From contig OZ038382.1 of NCBI GenBank assembly GCA_964036045.1, forward strand, positions 85,411,918 to 85,475,917: a stretch of 64,000 nucleotides of DNA, in the 5' to 3' direction. Below the pieces are notes generated by a model. The model was given only the letters and a program-made list of their open reading frames with translations. It did not search any database and was not told the origin of the DNA. Within the stretch, counting starts at the first letter, position 1. Each line of letters begins with the position of its first letter. This DNA is from Eutreptiella sp. 'Long Island Sound 2002'. Taxonomy: Eukaryota; Euglenozoa; Euglenophyceae; Eutreptiales; Eutreptiaceae. Shown one piece after another: positions 11,364 to 22,110 of this stretch. The translations under genes and the position numbers were made by a program.

Positions 11364-13630
11364 AACTGTAATCCTCCTTCAACCCTGAACAGCAACCAGA
11401 TCCCACAAATACAGCAATAGCCCAATCCGCAATCCAATTGGCACTGCGGGCTTCCGCTCAGCACACCGGTTGTCTCCCGGTGGCGGGCATGTACAAGAAT
11501 TGCACCAAAGAGAGAAGCCCTGAAATTGGCATATGAACACAAATAAAGCAAACTTGGGGAAAGAGGTAAACATACACATTCACTGCCATGTACCCTTCGT
11601 TCCTTGGACTCAAGACCTCCCCTTGACTCACCACTGTGATGCCTTGAACCAGGTCCAAGTGCATGGCTAGGTTACATGTGTCACAAGTCACTACATAGCC
11701 CCTAAAAAGTGTTGACTCCCAAGCCTCTAAATCCTAGCCCAATAGGGGAGGTGGCGTGTCATGGCCTAGAGTGGCACTCAGGACCATGCCCTACCCTGAC
11801 ATATACTTGGTTGGACTTGGAGTGCAATGGGCTTGGAGATATGCCCCATGAGTTTGAACTCATGACATGCCAAAAACTGCCAATTCACACCATATTGGCC
11901 ATATATCAAATATGTGCTCAAAATTGAAGTTACCACTTATCCAAAGGCTCAAAGTATGCATGGAATCGAAGTCTAGTATTCATGGAGGATAGAGACCAAA
12001 GGTCAATGCCCATGAACATCCCCACTTTAGCCTTGAAACCCCTTCGGATATGGGCGCCACGCACCGCCCAAGTCAGCCCATGATCTTGAGACCAATTCTT
12101 GTAATCCTTTGTGCGCCAAGCCAAATGGAGTACGTGATCCGGCATATGGTGGTGTTCAACTCCAAAGCATATGCCAACATATGAACAACATACCATGGTT
12201 GGACTCTCCATAGGCTTCTTGCTGTTTGCCGACCAGGTAAGTACACAAAACGCAAAAATGAGCAAAAGTTGAGCTCAAAAACATGAAAATATGTCCAAAT
12301 ACAAAGTTGTCATGATAGTATATCTCTATGCTCACCCATGATATCCGCGCATGGTTCAATATACAAATGATTAGAACCATTTGCGAACAATTCCCCCACT
12401 TGGATCCCTAATCGGGCGCATGGAGATACCTTCGTCACTCATATCTACATGCCCCATGAAAATGGGAGTGCACTCAGGGATCTCATTGCCAAACATACCG
12501 TGAGCAATACATACGCAGTAGACTTAGTCTAGCGCTTTGAATTCCACAATTGGGACATGGGCGAAGCCCTTGTCATGTGTGGCTCCCCATCTCTTCGGCC
12601 ACACGAAGATATATAACATGGGCGTGAGCATATCCAAGCACATCCAATGTATAGAACACATACCCTCAAAACGTGGCTCCCACCATGGTATGCCATGCCC
12701 CTCCATGGACATAACTTCACGTTAAAAATACGTAGGAACCCAAGGAAAGTTGCTATGCAACCCCAACACTCATGCGGTACACTCGAAAGTCGCAGTAAAA
12801 TATTCGGTTGCACGGTCCAAGAGTTGTATGTCACTTTCTACCCTCTTGACCATTATCCCTTGCTATACCGGGCATGTGTACACACCAAAGACGTTTGATG
12901 CTTTCTAAATTAAGTTGAGACCAAGGCAGTTCCAACCCAATTCTCGGAATTGGTATACCTCGCCGTGAGCGGGAGATATGACCTTTCAAAGTGGCCTCAC
13001 GAATCCCTTTTGTTTCGACTATATCTCCAAGAAAAATGAGGGAGATGACAAAAGGAAGGTTGATTCGTGATCGGGCAAAAATGTCGGACCACTCGAGATT
13101 CATCATATCAAGTGCGGCGATGTGGAAGTCGAAAATCCGATTCTGAAAGTCTGAAAAAATCGGATTCATTTTGCGAGTGTATAATATGAAAATTGCGGAA
13201 GCAACGAACCCTTTACTGATGAAATCTAACCCTTCATCGGGGTTTCCGCCAAAATATCTGTACATAACAGTTAACCAATCGGTTACCGCAAAATCGCGAG
13301 CCAACTGACAGTCGCCGATACATTGACAATCAGAACGGAAGGCTCAAAAATTACAGAGACATTATGATAAAAAAACCCTGTTGATTCCTGATATTCCGAT
13401 ATATAAATCTCCGCTGGCGGTGCCTCGGTACTGAATATGGCCGCTCATAGCCGGAATGGCCAAACCTATCACACTATCACATCGGGTTAGGTCATGTGGA
13501 TGGGAGAGCATGATATCAGCCAATGGCGGCTTGCCAGCACATAGATACACACCCCAAGTGACCCCAAGGTGGCCACGGGGGTCCGAACCGGCTTCAACAC
13601 ACCCCTTGGCAACCCTTGGCAATGGAAATC
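11364..13630. other. Interspersed DNA without supported gene
   Basis: About 2.3 kb with only short, scattered open frames and no recognisable protein motif. It is probably genomic DNA or decayed repeat. The last 200 bp run into the target flank of the family-2 element. Confidence 0.5.
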
Positions 13631-14730
13631 CAAATACGTGATCCACCAATTCAAATTGAGGGAAGTGTTGAGGACGGAGGCACTTGGGTCCATCAATACA
13701 TGAAAGTCATGGAGAAGGGAACAAACAATGACGATGTCGGGCAAAGGAGTTGAGAGGTAGAAATGGAGATGAAGCCTTGGAATAAGATATGCGATCATCG
13801 AAGACGATGTTGCATCCCTATGTAACCGCTGCATAGTGGTTGATCTTTGTGTTAACTGCGAAGCCTGTAGCCTTGATGCCCCAGGGGTCGTAAAACCCGA
13901 CACTGCCCCTGATATCTCCGAACCCACATAACCCTCTTCGGACCCATATCCAGCCTCTGGGAGCAACATATGCGAAGCACTTGTAAGTCCAGTGAACTCC
14001 ATGGTGGAATATGAAGAGTACGAAAAACCGGTCTACAAAAATGGAGCAGACATAGAATCTCAATGCGCATTCATGGCAATTAATGACACATCGTGAAATC
14101 CTTCGAAATAATTTAAATAAATCCGATTGGGAAATCACGAAAGACAAGTGCGACTCGACGCGCGCTCACAGGCGACATCTGGCGGCGAACAGAAAACATG
14201 AAACAGAACGGAAAATTTACTGCACTAATGTACATCTGAGAATCATTGGAATTCTGATCACATCAGTGTATAATTGAGTGCTGTCACTGCTGCCGTTACA
14301 CTCCCCCTCTGAAAACATACGCCAGTATGTCAGGCTGGGTCAAGTGAAGTGAACGAAACGGCGAAAGTGACCAAAAACCGACTAATCTAAGGCAAATTGT
14401 GTGAAATTGAGCTGAATTGAGCAAAATTGTGCTGAGATCTGTGCTTCGCGATGGCCATCGACTTGAATGAAACGCATAGGTACCTTAGGGCACACAGAAA
14501 AAGCTTCCTTCAAGCTCGAAAATTCGAAAATTGAAAGTCTGAGTGAAGAATGTATATGATGATCCACGATCCATGATTCATGATGAAATCAGGATCTGAC
14601 GTCCCACTGCCAGAAAACAGAAAACGAGCGTCGCCATGTCGTCGAGCGTCAAAAAAATAGGGTATCCCTTCATGGAGTCCAAGATATGTGAAACTGGCTG
14701 GTGTCATTTGCAGTCATGAGACCAGATGCC
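13631..14730. repeat. Left 1.1-kb direct repeat flanking GC-rich block 1
   Basis: Matches 23761-24859 with roughly 15 differences and a 1-bp indel. It contains 190 bp of genomic flank, a complete family-2 LTR (13821-14300) and 430 bp of the adjoining family-2 3' internal region including the polypurine tract. It therefore duplicates the left genomic junction of the family-2 element rather than being an independent insertion. Confidence 0.93.
13821..14300 (-). repeat. Family-2 LTR (copy A, in left direct repeat)
   Basis: 480 bp with TGTAAC...GTTACA inverted ends. The left flank CCCTA is identical to that of copy B at 23951. At several positions it agrees with the 5' LTR at 33752-34231 where copy B differs, so copy A may be nearer the original 3' LTR. 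Confidence 0.92.
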
Positions 14731-15084
14731 CTCCGACAGAGGTGGGACGACCTCTGGCTCCGCCATCTCGACCCTTGGTCGCCGCCCTCCCACCTCCCAC
14801 ACACCTGCCGATTCTGCGGAGAATGTGACACGGTGTCCTCCACAGCGTCGACAGGCGCCAACAGGTGCGCGTGGTGCACCCAGGTAGCCGCGTGCCCCTG
14901 GCCCGAACCTCCCGCAGGCCCGCGCAGGCGCACAGAGGAGGAGGCCTTGCGCCGGCGCATCGAGGGGGCACACACCCCCTCGCACGAACAAGCGGGCCCC
15001 GCGGGCGCTGCCCTTCTGTGGATCCACGTGCACCTGCGGGACCCCACATCCGTTGCGCACCCGTCGCACGTGTTCGCCCCCTAA
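14731..15084 (+). CDS. Unrecognised Cys-rich ORF, open at left junction of GC block
   Basis: The frame is open across the junction with the left repeat, so any true start is missing or upstream. Trp/Arg-rich residues are followed by a possible zinc-binding cluster, CRFCGEC then CAWC about 15 residues later. Seen only here; function unknown. Confidence 0.3.
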   Translation, partial: LRQRWDDLWLRHLDPWSPPSHLPHTCRFCGECDTVSSTASTGANRCAWCTQVAACPWPEPPAGPRRRTEEEALRRRIEGAHTPSHEQAGPAGAALLWIHVHLRDPTSVAHPSHVFAP

Positions 15085-15123
15085 CCCCCACCCGCCGCCG
15101 CCCTTTGCAGGGCCCGCAGCACC

Positions 15124-15432
15124 ATGCCACGCCGACGGGGGGATGGGCCGGGGCACACCAGGGCCCGCCGCAGAGCGCAGGAGGCGGCCGTCCGGGGCCT
15201 GGTGGCGGACGCGGTGGCGGAGGCACACGAAGCGCACGCTGCTGCACGGTGTGACCTGGAGGGCAGTGCGAGGGCTTTCCTCAACGAGACCGCCCTCCCG
15301 GCCGTCCGCGCCCTGAACGGAGCGGGGGCCCCTACGCTGCTCCCGGCAATGCACCGGATCGTGAACGCCATCCGGCCGGGGCTCATCAGCCCGGAGGCGG
15401 CCCTCTACGGGCACTGGATGGAGTGGCGCTAG
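15124..15432 (+). CDS. Hypothetical protein, 102 aa, in GC block 1
   Basis: ATG in a good context (CACCATGC). A basic N-terminus (MPRRRGDG) is followed by an Ala-rich predicted helical region with regular hydrophobic spacing (VRGLVADAVAEAHEAH) and a C-terminus with HRIVNAI and GHWMEW. A pyrimidine-rich stretch ending in TTTGCAG just upstream could be a 3' splice site, so this may be an exon. No family recognised. Confidence 0.35.
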   Translation: MPRRRGDGPGHTRARRRAQEAAVRGLVADAVAEAHEAHAAARCDLEGSARAFLNETALPAVRALNGAGAPTLLPAMHRIVNAIRPGLISPEAALYGHWMEWR

Positions 15433-15459
15433 TCCAATCGGTCGGTCCGGCCCCTGTCC

Positions 15460-15777
15460 ATGGGGGACACCCTCCGGCTGACGGGAGCGGGGTCTGCCAT
15501 GTCCCTCCGCAGTAGCGCCCCAGCCCTGCTGCACGCCCTCAGGACGCGCTACCCCGGGGACGCGGCCCCGTACCTGAACCAGGCGCGGGCCACGTACCCA
15601 GGAGGAGTGTCCGAGCTGGATGCGGCGCTCCACCTTCTACACCCGCCGGACGAGGACCTGGAGGGAGGCGAGGTCACGGTGTTCGTGGAAGGCGCGGACG
15701 AGGCGTCCGCCCGCCCCCGGCCGACCAACCCGGTGTACGACGGCACCGGGCCCACCCCCCCGTACGCCGTCGTCTAG
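15460..15777 (+). CDS. Hypothetical protein, 105 aa, in GC block 1
   Basis: Starts at an ATG 28 bp after the stop of the previous ORF. Residues about 20-60 look like an amphipathic helical domain (ALLHALRTRYPG, YLNQARATYPGG), followed by an acidic stretch. Possibly part of the same gene as the previous ORF through a frameshift or short intron. Function unknown. Confidence 0.35.
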   Translation: MGDTLRLTGAGSAMSLRSSAPALLHALRTRYPGDAAPYLNQARATYPGGVSELDAALHLLHPPDEDLEGGEVTVFVEGADEASARPRPTNPVYDGTGPTPPYAVV

Positions 15778-15920
15778 GAGACGTTCCCCAGGGAGCCCAC
15801 TTGGTGCCCCGCCCTCCCACCGGCGACGCACGCGCCCCGCGGCTGGGCTAACCCCGACCTGTCCCCCCCCCTCTCCAGGACCAGGGGTGCCCACCACAGG
15901 GGGCAGGTCCTCTGGCAGGA

Positions 15921-16355
15921 GTGCCCTGGCACCCCCCTCCTCCTCCTCGTCGTCGCGACCCGCGGGGACCCGGGGCGGATCCTGGGAATCACCCCCACCC
16001 ACCTCTATGGGGCAACACCCGTACTCCGCCCCCCCTCCCGGCGCCCGCGGCGCGGGACGGAGTACACACCTTCCTGCGCACACAGGAGGTCACCGCCGTT
16101 GCGGGGGTCCACCTGGTGCGGCTGCCCCCGACACCGCTCGACGACCCCCGGGGGCCCAGGGCCTCGGGCCCCGCCCCAGACTGGGAGCTGTGGCGCGACT
16201 CGTGGGCCGCGTGGCTCCCCCGCCTCCCCTCCCAATGCCGGTGGATGGCCGCGGGCCCCCAGCCGTGCGGGGCTGACGCCACAGCCGGCCCCCCACCCCC
16301 TCCCCCCCTCCCCCCCGCAGAACACCACACGGCACTGCCCACGGCACGGCACTGA
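15921..16355 (+). CDS. Possible coding segment in GC block 1
   Basis: No ATG at the left end. The part around 16050-16260 reads like protein (VHTFLRTQEVTAVAGVHLV and a Trp-rich stretch with WELWRDSWAAWL), whereas the rest is proline-rich low complexity. It could be an exon. In this GC-rich DNA all frames stay open by chance, so support is weak. Confidence 0.2.
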   Translation: MPWHPPPPPRRRDPRGPGADPGNHPHPPLWGNTRTPPPLPAPAARDGVHTFLRTQEVTAVAGVHLVRLPPTPLDDPRGPRASGPAPDWELWRDSWAAWLPRLPSQCRWMAAGPQPCGADATAGPPPPPPLPPAEHHTALPTARH

Positions 16356-17941
16356 TGCACCAGGAGGTAGTGGGAAGGGCGCGCCTGCCACCACGCATGC
16401 CTACCAGAGTGACAGTGATGGCAGACTCCGATGGGTCCCCCCAACGGGACGACCGCCACCACCGCCGGTCCCGCTCCCGTTCCCCCGTCTCCTCACCGGA
16501 GTGGACGGGGGAGACCCTCGCGGAGCGCGAGGAGCGGAGGCTGGCGGAGGCGGCGGTGCTGGTCGGGCCGCGGCCGCCGGCCCGGGAACCTGGGCCAGCC
16601 GAGACGGCCGCCCCCGCCGCCCCGCCCTGCCCGGACGCGCAGGAAGCGGAGACCGCGGCGAGCCACGCCGCGGCCCCGGCCGCGGCCTCCGGCACGCCGC
16701 CGGCAAGGGGGGCAGCCCCGGCGCAGGAGCCGGACGCATCGCCGAGGGCTGCCGCAGCCGCAGAGGAGAGCAAGAAGGGCGCGCGAGGGGTTGCGACGGA
16801 CCCCGCACGGGCCGCGGGCGCCTCGCCGGCGGCCGCCGCGGCAGCAGAGGAGAACGAGGAGGGCGTGCGAGGGGTTGCGACCGCGGCCATGGGCGCCCCG
16901 TCGGCGGGCGCCACGACAGCGAAGGAGAGCGGGGAGGGCACGCGGGGGGCTGCGGCCGCGACCTCCAGCACGCCGCGAACGCGGGGGACGGACCCCGCAC
17001 GGGCCACGGGCGCCTCGCCGGCGGCCGCCGCGGCAGCAAAGGAGAACGAGGAGGGCGCGCGAGGGGTTGCGACCGCGGCCCCGGCGGGCCCTGCACGAGC
17101 CACGGGCGCCTCGTCGGCGGCCGCCACGGCAGCCAAGGAGAGCGAGGAGGGCGCGCGAGGGGCTGCGGCCGCGACCCCCAGCACGCCGCGCAAGCGGGGG
17201 AGGAACCCCGCACGGGCCGCGGACGCCTCGCCGGCGGCCGCCGCAGCAGCAGCAGTGGGCAGGGAGAGCGCGAAGTACCGCGCCCACGCCAACCCCACCC
17301 ACACCCACACCAGCCCCCCCAAGCCGTTCCCCCCAAGCCCTTCCCCCCGGGGCGGGAGCGGCACGTCCGCCCCCCGACGCGCGAGCGCTCGCCGCCAGGC
17401 GTCACGCTGCCGCAGCTGCAAAGGCAGCGGGACGCCCGGCGAGTGGTCCAGGAAGGGCGCAGCGGCGGGGGGGTGGGGAGCAGCGGACGGCGCGACAGGC
17501 AGGGAGCAGGGGAGGGGCCAGGGCACGCGAAGGGCGCGCAGGGGCGCGGGCAGGGAGCCCAGGTGCAGGGGGCAGGGCGAGGGGAGGTGGGAGAGCGAGC
17601 GGGCCAGGGCGTGGTGGATGGGAGGCGGGACCCGCGACACGGGCAGGGGGCCGGAGAGGGGCCAGGGCACGGGAAGGGCGCTCAGGGGCGCGGGAAGGGA
17701 ACCCAAGTGCAGGGGGCAGGACGACGGGGGCTGGGAGAGCGAGCGGGCGAGGGCGTGGGGGACGGGAGGCGGGACCCGCGACACGGGCAGGGGGCTGGAA
17801 AGGGACCCAAGGGCAAGAGCAAGGGCGCCGCGGGCCCCAAGGGACAAGCGGGACGGGGCATGGGAGCCCAGGGAGGAGGGCGGGGCTAAGGGAGGGGGGC
17901 AGAGGGCGGAGCGCCCCCGCAGCCGGACGTGCAGCCGGTGA
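16355..17941 (+). CDS. Ala/Glu-rich repeat protein ORF, 528 aa, in GC block 1
   Basis: ATG start. Residues about 30-50 are Ser/Arg-rich (RRSRSRSP), followed by an acidic segment. Imperfect repeats of the form AAA-KE(N/S)EEGARG(V/A)A then cover about residues 130-300. A Pro/Thr/His-rich linker and a basic Gly/Arg-rich tail follow. The repeats vary mostly by substitutions that keep this frame, which favours it over the overlapping open frames on both strands. It looks like a disordered nucleic-acid-associated protein. No known family. Confidence 0.35.
   Translation: MHQEVVGRARLPPRMPTRVTVMADSDGSPQRDDRHHRRSRSRSPVSSPEWTGETLAEREERRLAEAAVLVGPRPPAREPGPAETAAPAAPPCPDAQEAETAASHAAAPAAASGTPPARGAAPAQEPDASPRAAAAAEESKKGARGVATDPARAAGASPAAAAAAEENEEGVRGVATAAMGAPSAGATTAKESGEGTRGAAAATSSTPRTRGTDPARATGASPAAAAAAKENEEGARGVATAAPAGPARATGASSAAATAAKESEEGARGAAAATPSTPRKRGRNPARAADASPAAAAAAAVGRESAKYRAHANPTHTHTSPPKPFPPSPSPRGGSGTSAPRRASARRQASRCRSCKGSGTPGEWSRKGAAAGGWGAADGATGREQGRGQGTRRARRGAGREPRCRGQGEGRWESERARAWWMGGGTRDTGRGPERGQGTGRALRGAGREPKCRGQDDGGWESERARAWGTGGGTRDTGRGLERDPRARARAPRAPRDKRDGAWEPREEGGAKGGGQRAERPRSRTCSR
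16820..17260 (+). repeat. Imperfect tandem repeats coding Ala-rich units
   Basis: Unit starts at about 16820, 16894, 17012, 17107 and 17224, with spacing of 74-118 bp, share the core GCCTCGCCGGCGGCCGCC. They underlie the repeat region of the 528-aa ORF. Confidence 0.7.
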
Positions 17942-17967
17942 GGTGCATCCCCCCCGGCATCCAACAG

Positions 17968-18570
17968 ATGCCGGCACACCACATGCACCACCACCACCAC
18001 CACCACCACCACCACCTCTACAACATCGACCCTGACGCCGGCGAGCTCGTCCCCCCCCAACCCCCACGACACCAGCACCAGCAAGCCCCCCCCGCGCCGA
18101 GGGCGGAGCCGGCGCGGATGGCCTCGGCGGAGGGGGGACGGGGCGCGGCATCGGCGCCGCAGGCGCAGGGGCAGCGAGGGGGGCCGGCACGGGGGGCGGA
18201 GGAGGGCCGGCCATGGGACCAGGACTGGGGCGCGGTCCCGGACCCGCTGGGGGAGGAGACCCTCCCCCTGGTGGGGGAAGTGTACGGGTGGTTGTGCCGG
18301 GCCAGCCGGGGGACCTCCAGGAGGTCGAGGAACCGGCCCTCCGATGCCGTGCTCCTCCGGAGGGACGGAGGAAACCGAGAGGTACCCCCGGGGGGGTGGG
18401 CGGCCCCAGAAGACCACGAGAGGGTCCTCAGGTCAGTGATCCGGGCGGCGTGGCCCAACAGGGAGCCGACGTGGCCGGCCTTCCTGGAAGGGGGAGCGGT
18501 GCTCCGCATCACGGATGCGGACGCCAACAACTGGCTCCCCCGGGCCTTGCGTAGCGCCCTCGCCCACTGA
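17968..18570 (+). CDS. Hypothetical protein with poly-His tract, about 200 aa, in GC block 1
   Basis: ATG at 17968 is followed almost at once by ten histidines from a CAC microsatellite. After a Pro/Gly/Arg-rich linker, the last 120 residues look folded, with Trp-rich helical segments (LPLVGEVYGWLCRAS, RVLRSVIRAAW, ITDADANNWLPRALR). It overlaps the end of the previous ORF by about 110 bp on another frame if the poly-His start is used. No family recognised. Confidence 0.35.
   Translation: MPAHHMHHHHHHHHHHLYNIDPDAGELVPPQPPRHQHQQAPPAPRAEPARMASAEGGRGAASAPQAQGQRGGPARGAEEGRPWDQDWGAVPDPLGEETLPLVGEVYGWLCRASRGTSRRSRNRPSDAVLLRRDGGNREVPPGGWAAPEDHERVLRSVIRAAWPNREPTWPAFLEGGAVLRITDADANNWLPRALRSALAH
17986..18016 (+). 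repeat. CAC trinucleotide microsatellite
   Basis: About ten CAC units. They encode poly-His in the plus-strand frame. Confidence 0.9.
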
Positions 18571-18728
18571 GGCTACCGCCGGCACAACCCGCCGCCGCCG
18601 CAGCCCCAGCCCCCACACAAGCGGCGGCGCAGGTGAAGCCCCAGACGGCGGGTACGGGAGATTTGGGGGGGGGGGGGCTGGGCCCCCCGACCCACGCCCC
18701 CCCCACGGTATGGCACGACGTACGAGGG

Positions 18729-18976
18729 CGCGCCACCTCCCGCGGGAGGGAGTGCGGAGACAACGAGCGCGGGGGGGAACCTGCTGCCCCGCAACCCGCT
18801 AACCACTGACCGCTAACCCTCACGGCCACCCCCGGCCGGCCAGCGCCGCACAACAACGGCCGGGAGATGAGGGGCCCCGGCGAGGGCCTGCGCGAGAATC
18901 CAGCTCTCGATAGAGGGGGGCGGGAGAAGGGCGCGACCCCCTAGCGGATGGCTGGCCCCCGGGGCCAGGACTGCCA
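18729..18976 (+). repeat. Internal duplication P, copy 1
   Basis: 248 bp, nearly identical to 19791-20038 (offset 1062). It includes a run reading roughly AACCACTGACCGCTAACCCT and ends before a C-rich stretch. Confidence 0.88.
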
Positions 18977-19073
18977 TGCCCCCCCCAACCCACCCCCCCC
19001 CCCCCCCACACAGACCCGGGGGCGGGCGGGGGGGCGGCCCCCCCACCCCCCCGCCCCCGCGCCCACCACAGCA

Positions 19074-19785
19074 GGGGAGCCACAGGTGCGGCCCTCCGCC
19101 CCCCCAGGGCCGGGGGGGCGCCCCCCCCTCAGGAGGAACGGCGACGCAGTAAGGGCAACGGCGGCTGGACCTGCTCCCGCGAACCCACGCCGGCGTGCCG
19201 GAGCAACGCGCACAACGGAACAGGAAGGAGGCTGCACCCCACATGACCCTCCCGTAACCACAGCCCACTCCGAGGTGACAGAGGGGGGGTTTCAGGTCAG
19301 ATGGGGCCCCCAGGGGAGCGGTCCACGGGCCACCCCTCACCCCCCCCCAGCCCGGGGCGGCACTTCAGCCCCGTCTGCACGCGCGCGCCGGAAGGGAGCG
19401 CGCCGGCGGCACGGAGAGAGCCAGAAAGGAGAACCACAGGCCGCCGCCCGGAACGAGAGCAGGGAGGCCGCGGCGTGACACCCCCCCCCCCCCGCCCCCC
19501 CACCAGCCCGGCAGCCGCGGGGGCCCCGGCCCCCGGCCCCCGAGGCCGGGGGGATGGACCCCCCCCGCCCGAGAGGGGAGCCGGAGTGTGACCCGCCCCC
19601 CCGCCCCAGCCGCCGGCTCAAATGGGGGCCGCGAAGAACAAGTGGGCCCACGCCTGCGCACCGGGACGCCGCGCAGATCGTGCCCAGAGGAGCCGGGTGG
19701 GCGCGAACCGGAGTGGTATGGGAGGCCACGCCTCCCATGGACAGCACGACGCCAGTGACGCCCGCTTTGTTGCCTGCCCAGGGAA
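19074..19785 (+). repeat. Internal duplication Q, copy 1
   Basis: About 710 bp, repeated at 20778-21492 (offset 1704) with scattered substitutions. It directly precedes P copy 2, so the order is P1-Q1-P2-unique-Q2. No frame is obviously conserved between copies. Confidence 0.85.
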
Positions 19786-19790
19786 AGCGG

Positions 19791-20038
19791 CGCGCCACCT
19801 CCCGCGGGAGGGAGTGCGGAGACAACAATCGCGGGGGGAAACCTGCTGCCCCGCAGCCCGTTAACCACTGACCGCTAACCCTCACGGCCACCCCCGGCCG
19901 GCCAGCGCCGCGCGACAACGGCCGGGGGATGAGGGGCCCCGGAGAGGGCCTACGCGAGAATCCGGTACTCGGTAGAGGGGGGCGGGGGAAGGGCGCGACC
20001 CCCTGGCCGATGGCTGGCCCCCGGGGCCAGGACTGCCA
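19791..20038 (+). repeat. Internal duplication P, copy 2
   Basis: Second copy of 18729-18976. Confidence 0.88.
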
Positions 20039-20777
20039 AGCCGCCCCCCCCCCCCCCTTGGCCGACAGGAGGCATCGCCAGGGGACCAAAGGCCCCCCCC
20101 CACTCCCCCCCCCCCCCTCCCACGCAGGCCCGAGAGCGGGCGGGGGGGCGGCCCCCCCACCCCCCCCCCCCCCGCACCCAAGGAGCGGTCACTCGGGTGG
20201 TGTGCCCTCCGGGCCCCCCCGTTTACGAGGACAGTTGCACCGCCGCCTGGACCTCTGGCCCGGGTGGACCCCGGGGCAGGGAAGCGCTCGGCGCGCCCCG
20301 GGGCCCCTCCAACCGCCCGCCCCGTCACCGTGGGAGGCAGGTCCGGCCTAGAGCAGCACCACCCGTGCCAGTGCAATCAGGGAGTGCGGACCGCCCCCAG
20401 TCGTGTGTGGAGCTTGGCCACCCCCTGCCATCGGCAGTAGTGGGCGACCAGCGGCATGTCGGTAGACCTGGAGGTGGCGTGTCCAGGCCGACAACTCCCC
20501 CGGTGGGCTCAGTGTCAGGCTCCCCCAGCCTCCCCACCGGGGCCTGGAGCACCAGGCGACACACTTCCCCACACACACAGGCACGGCGGCATCTCCCTCC
20601 CGCGTGTGCCACCGCGGGGTACGGAGGCGGTCATCAGTCCGGTAGGCCTTGAGACCGGACAACCGTGAACCCGCCGGACCAGTTGTGACGCGCAGGGAAG
20701 GGCGATATCCGTGGTCCCGGAGGTCCGGATGAGGCCTTGACCCAACCCAACCCAACCCCCCCGCACCCACCCCAGCT

Positions 20778-21492
20778 GGGGAGCCACAGGCGCGGCCCTC
20801 CGCCCCCCCAGGGGCGGGGGGGCGCCCCCACCCTCAGGAGGAACGGCGACGCGGTAAGGGCAACGGCGGCTGGACCTACCCCCGCGAACCCGCACCGGCG
20901 TGCCGGAGCAACGCGCACAACGGAACACGAAGGGGGCCGCGCCCCACATGACCCTCCCGTAACCACAGCCCACTCCGAGGTGACAGAGGGGGGGTTCGCA
21001 GGTCAGCTGGGGCCCCCAGGGGAGCGGTCCACGGGCCGCCCCTCACCCCCCCCCACCCCGGGGCGGCACTTCAGCCCCGACCGCACGCGCGCGCCGGAAG
21101 GGAGCGCGCCAGCGACACGGAGAGGGCCAGGATTGAGTACCGCAGGCCGCCGCCCGGAACGAGAGCAGGGAGGCCGCGGCGCGACACTCCCCCCCCCCCC
21201 GCCCCCCCACCAGCCCGCCAGCCGCGGGGGCCCCGGCCCCCACCCCCCGAGGCAGGGGGGATGGGCCCCCCCCACCCGAGAGGGGAGCCGGAGTGTGACC
21301 CGCCCCCTCGCCCCAGCCGCCGGCTCACATGGGGGCCGCGAAGAACAAGCGGGCCCACGCCTGCGCACCGGGACGCCGCACAGATCGTACCCAGAGAAGC
21401 CGGGTGAACACGAACCGGAGTGGTATGGGGGGCCAACCCCCCCATGGACAGCACGACGCCAGTGACGCCCGCTTTGTTGCCTGCCCAGGGAA
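20778..21492 (+). repeat. Internal duplication Q, copy 2
   Basis: Second copy of 19074-19785. The stretch 20040-20777 between P2 and Q2 is C-rich and holds no supported gene. Confidence 0.85.
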
Positions 21493-21790
21493 GGCAGAGG
21501 GACGGAAAGAGGCAGAGCGACCCCCCGCCCTACAGGCCCCGCCCCGGCCGCACAGCCGGAGGAAACGGCGCACGCCCCCCCCCCCCCCCCACAGCCCGCC
21601 CCTGTCAGCTGGAGCTTACACCGCTAGGCAGTGCCCTGTCGCCTCAGAGATGGCGTGTCAACCTTGGGGCATCCCACGGGGAGGGGGTGTACAAACGCAG
21701 GCACAGGCCGTGGTGGCCTGTCTTCCCCTGTTCTCCATCCCAACGGGCGGATCCGCAACCCGGCGGGACATCCCCAGCTCTAGGGCGCGG

Positions 21791-21965
21791 CGGCCGGCGA
21801 TCCGACGGTGCGGCGGTCCCTCCTCTTCCACCCTGCACGTCAGTCGGCGATCCGGCGGTGCCTCTGTCCGCCTCCTGCCCCCGTGCACGTCAGTCGGCGG
21901 TCCGGCGGTGCTACTGTCCGCCTCTTACCCCTGTGCACGTCAGTCGGCGATCTGATGGTGCCGCA
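21791..21965 (+). repeat. 50-bp minisatellite in GC block 1
   Basis: The core CAGTCGGCGATCCGGCGGTG recurs at exactly 50-bp spacing (21841, 21891, 21941), with a diverged first unit at 21791. Confidence 0.88.
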
Positions 21966-22110
21966 CCCCACCCAGCCCCCTCCCCCCCTGTCCCGGCCCC
22001 GTACACGTAGACTGGGGCCTCCCGGCACGCGCAACACGCTTCACAACGCACAGCCCCACCCTCGGGACTGGATACATAGCCGACGGCAGCCCTAAGTCGC
22101 GTAAGAGACT

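Noticed and set aside
13487-14002. Independent gene starting MEFTGLTSASHM at copy A (and the same at 33933)
   Set aside because: It is the LTR-encoded N-terminus of family-2 Gag. In copy A the frame runs from the LTR into genomic flank and has no gag body.
16090-18035. Alternative plus-strand frames over the 528-aa ORF
   Set aside because: They translate the same repeats into Arg/Pro-rich strings without conserved residues; only one frame was kept.
14704-18417. Long minus-strand open frames across GC block 1 (up to 775 codons)
   Set aside because: In this GC-rich DNA stop codons are rare in all frames. These frames consist of Pro/Gly/Arg/Ala low complexity and overlap plus-strand frames that keep repeat units in register.
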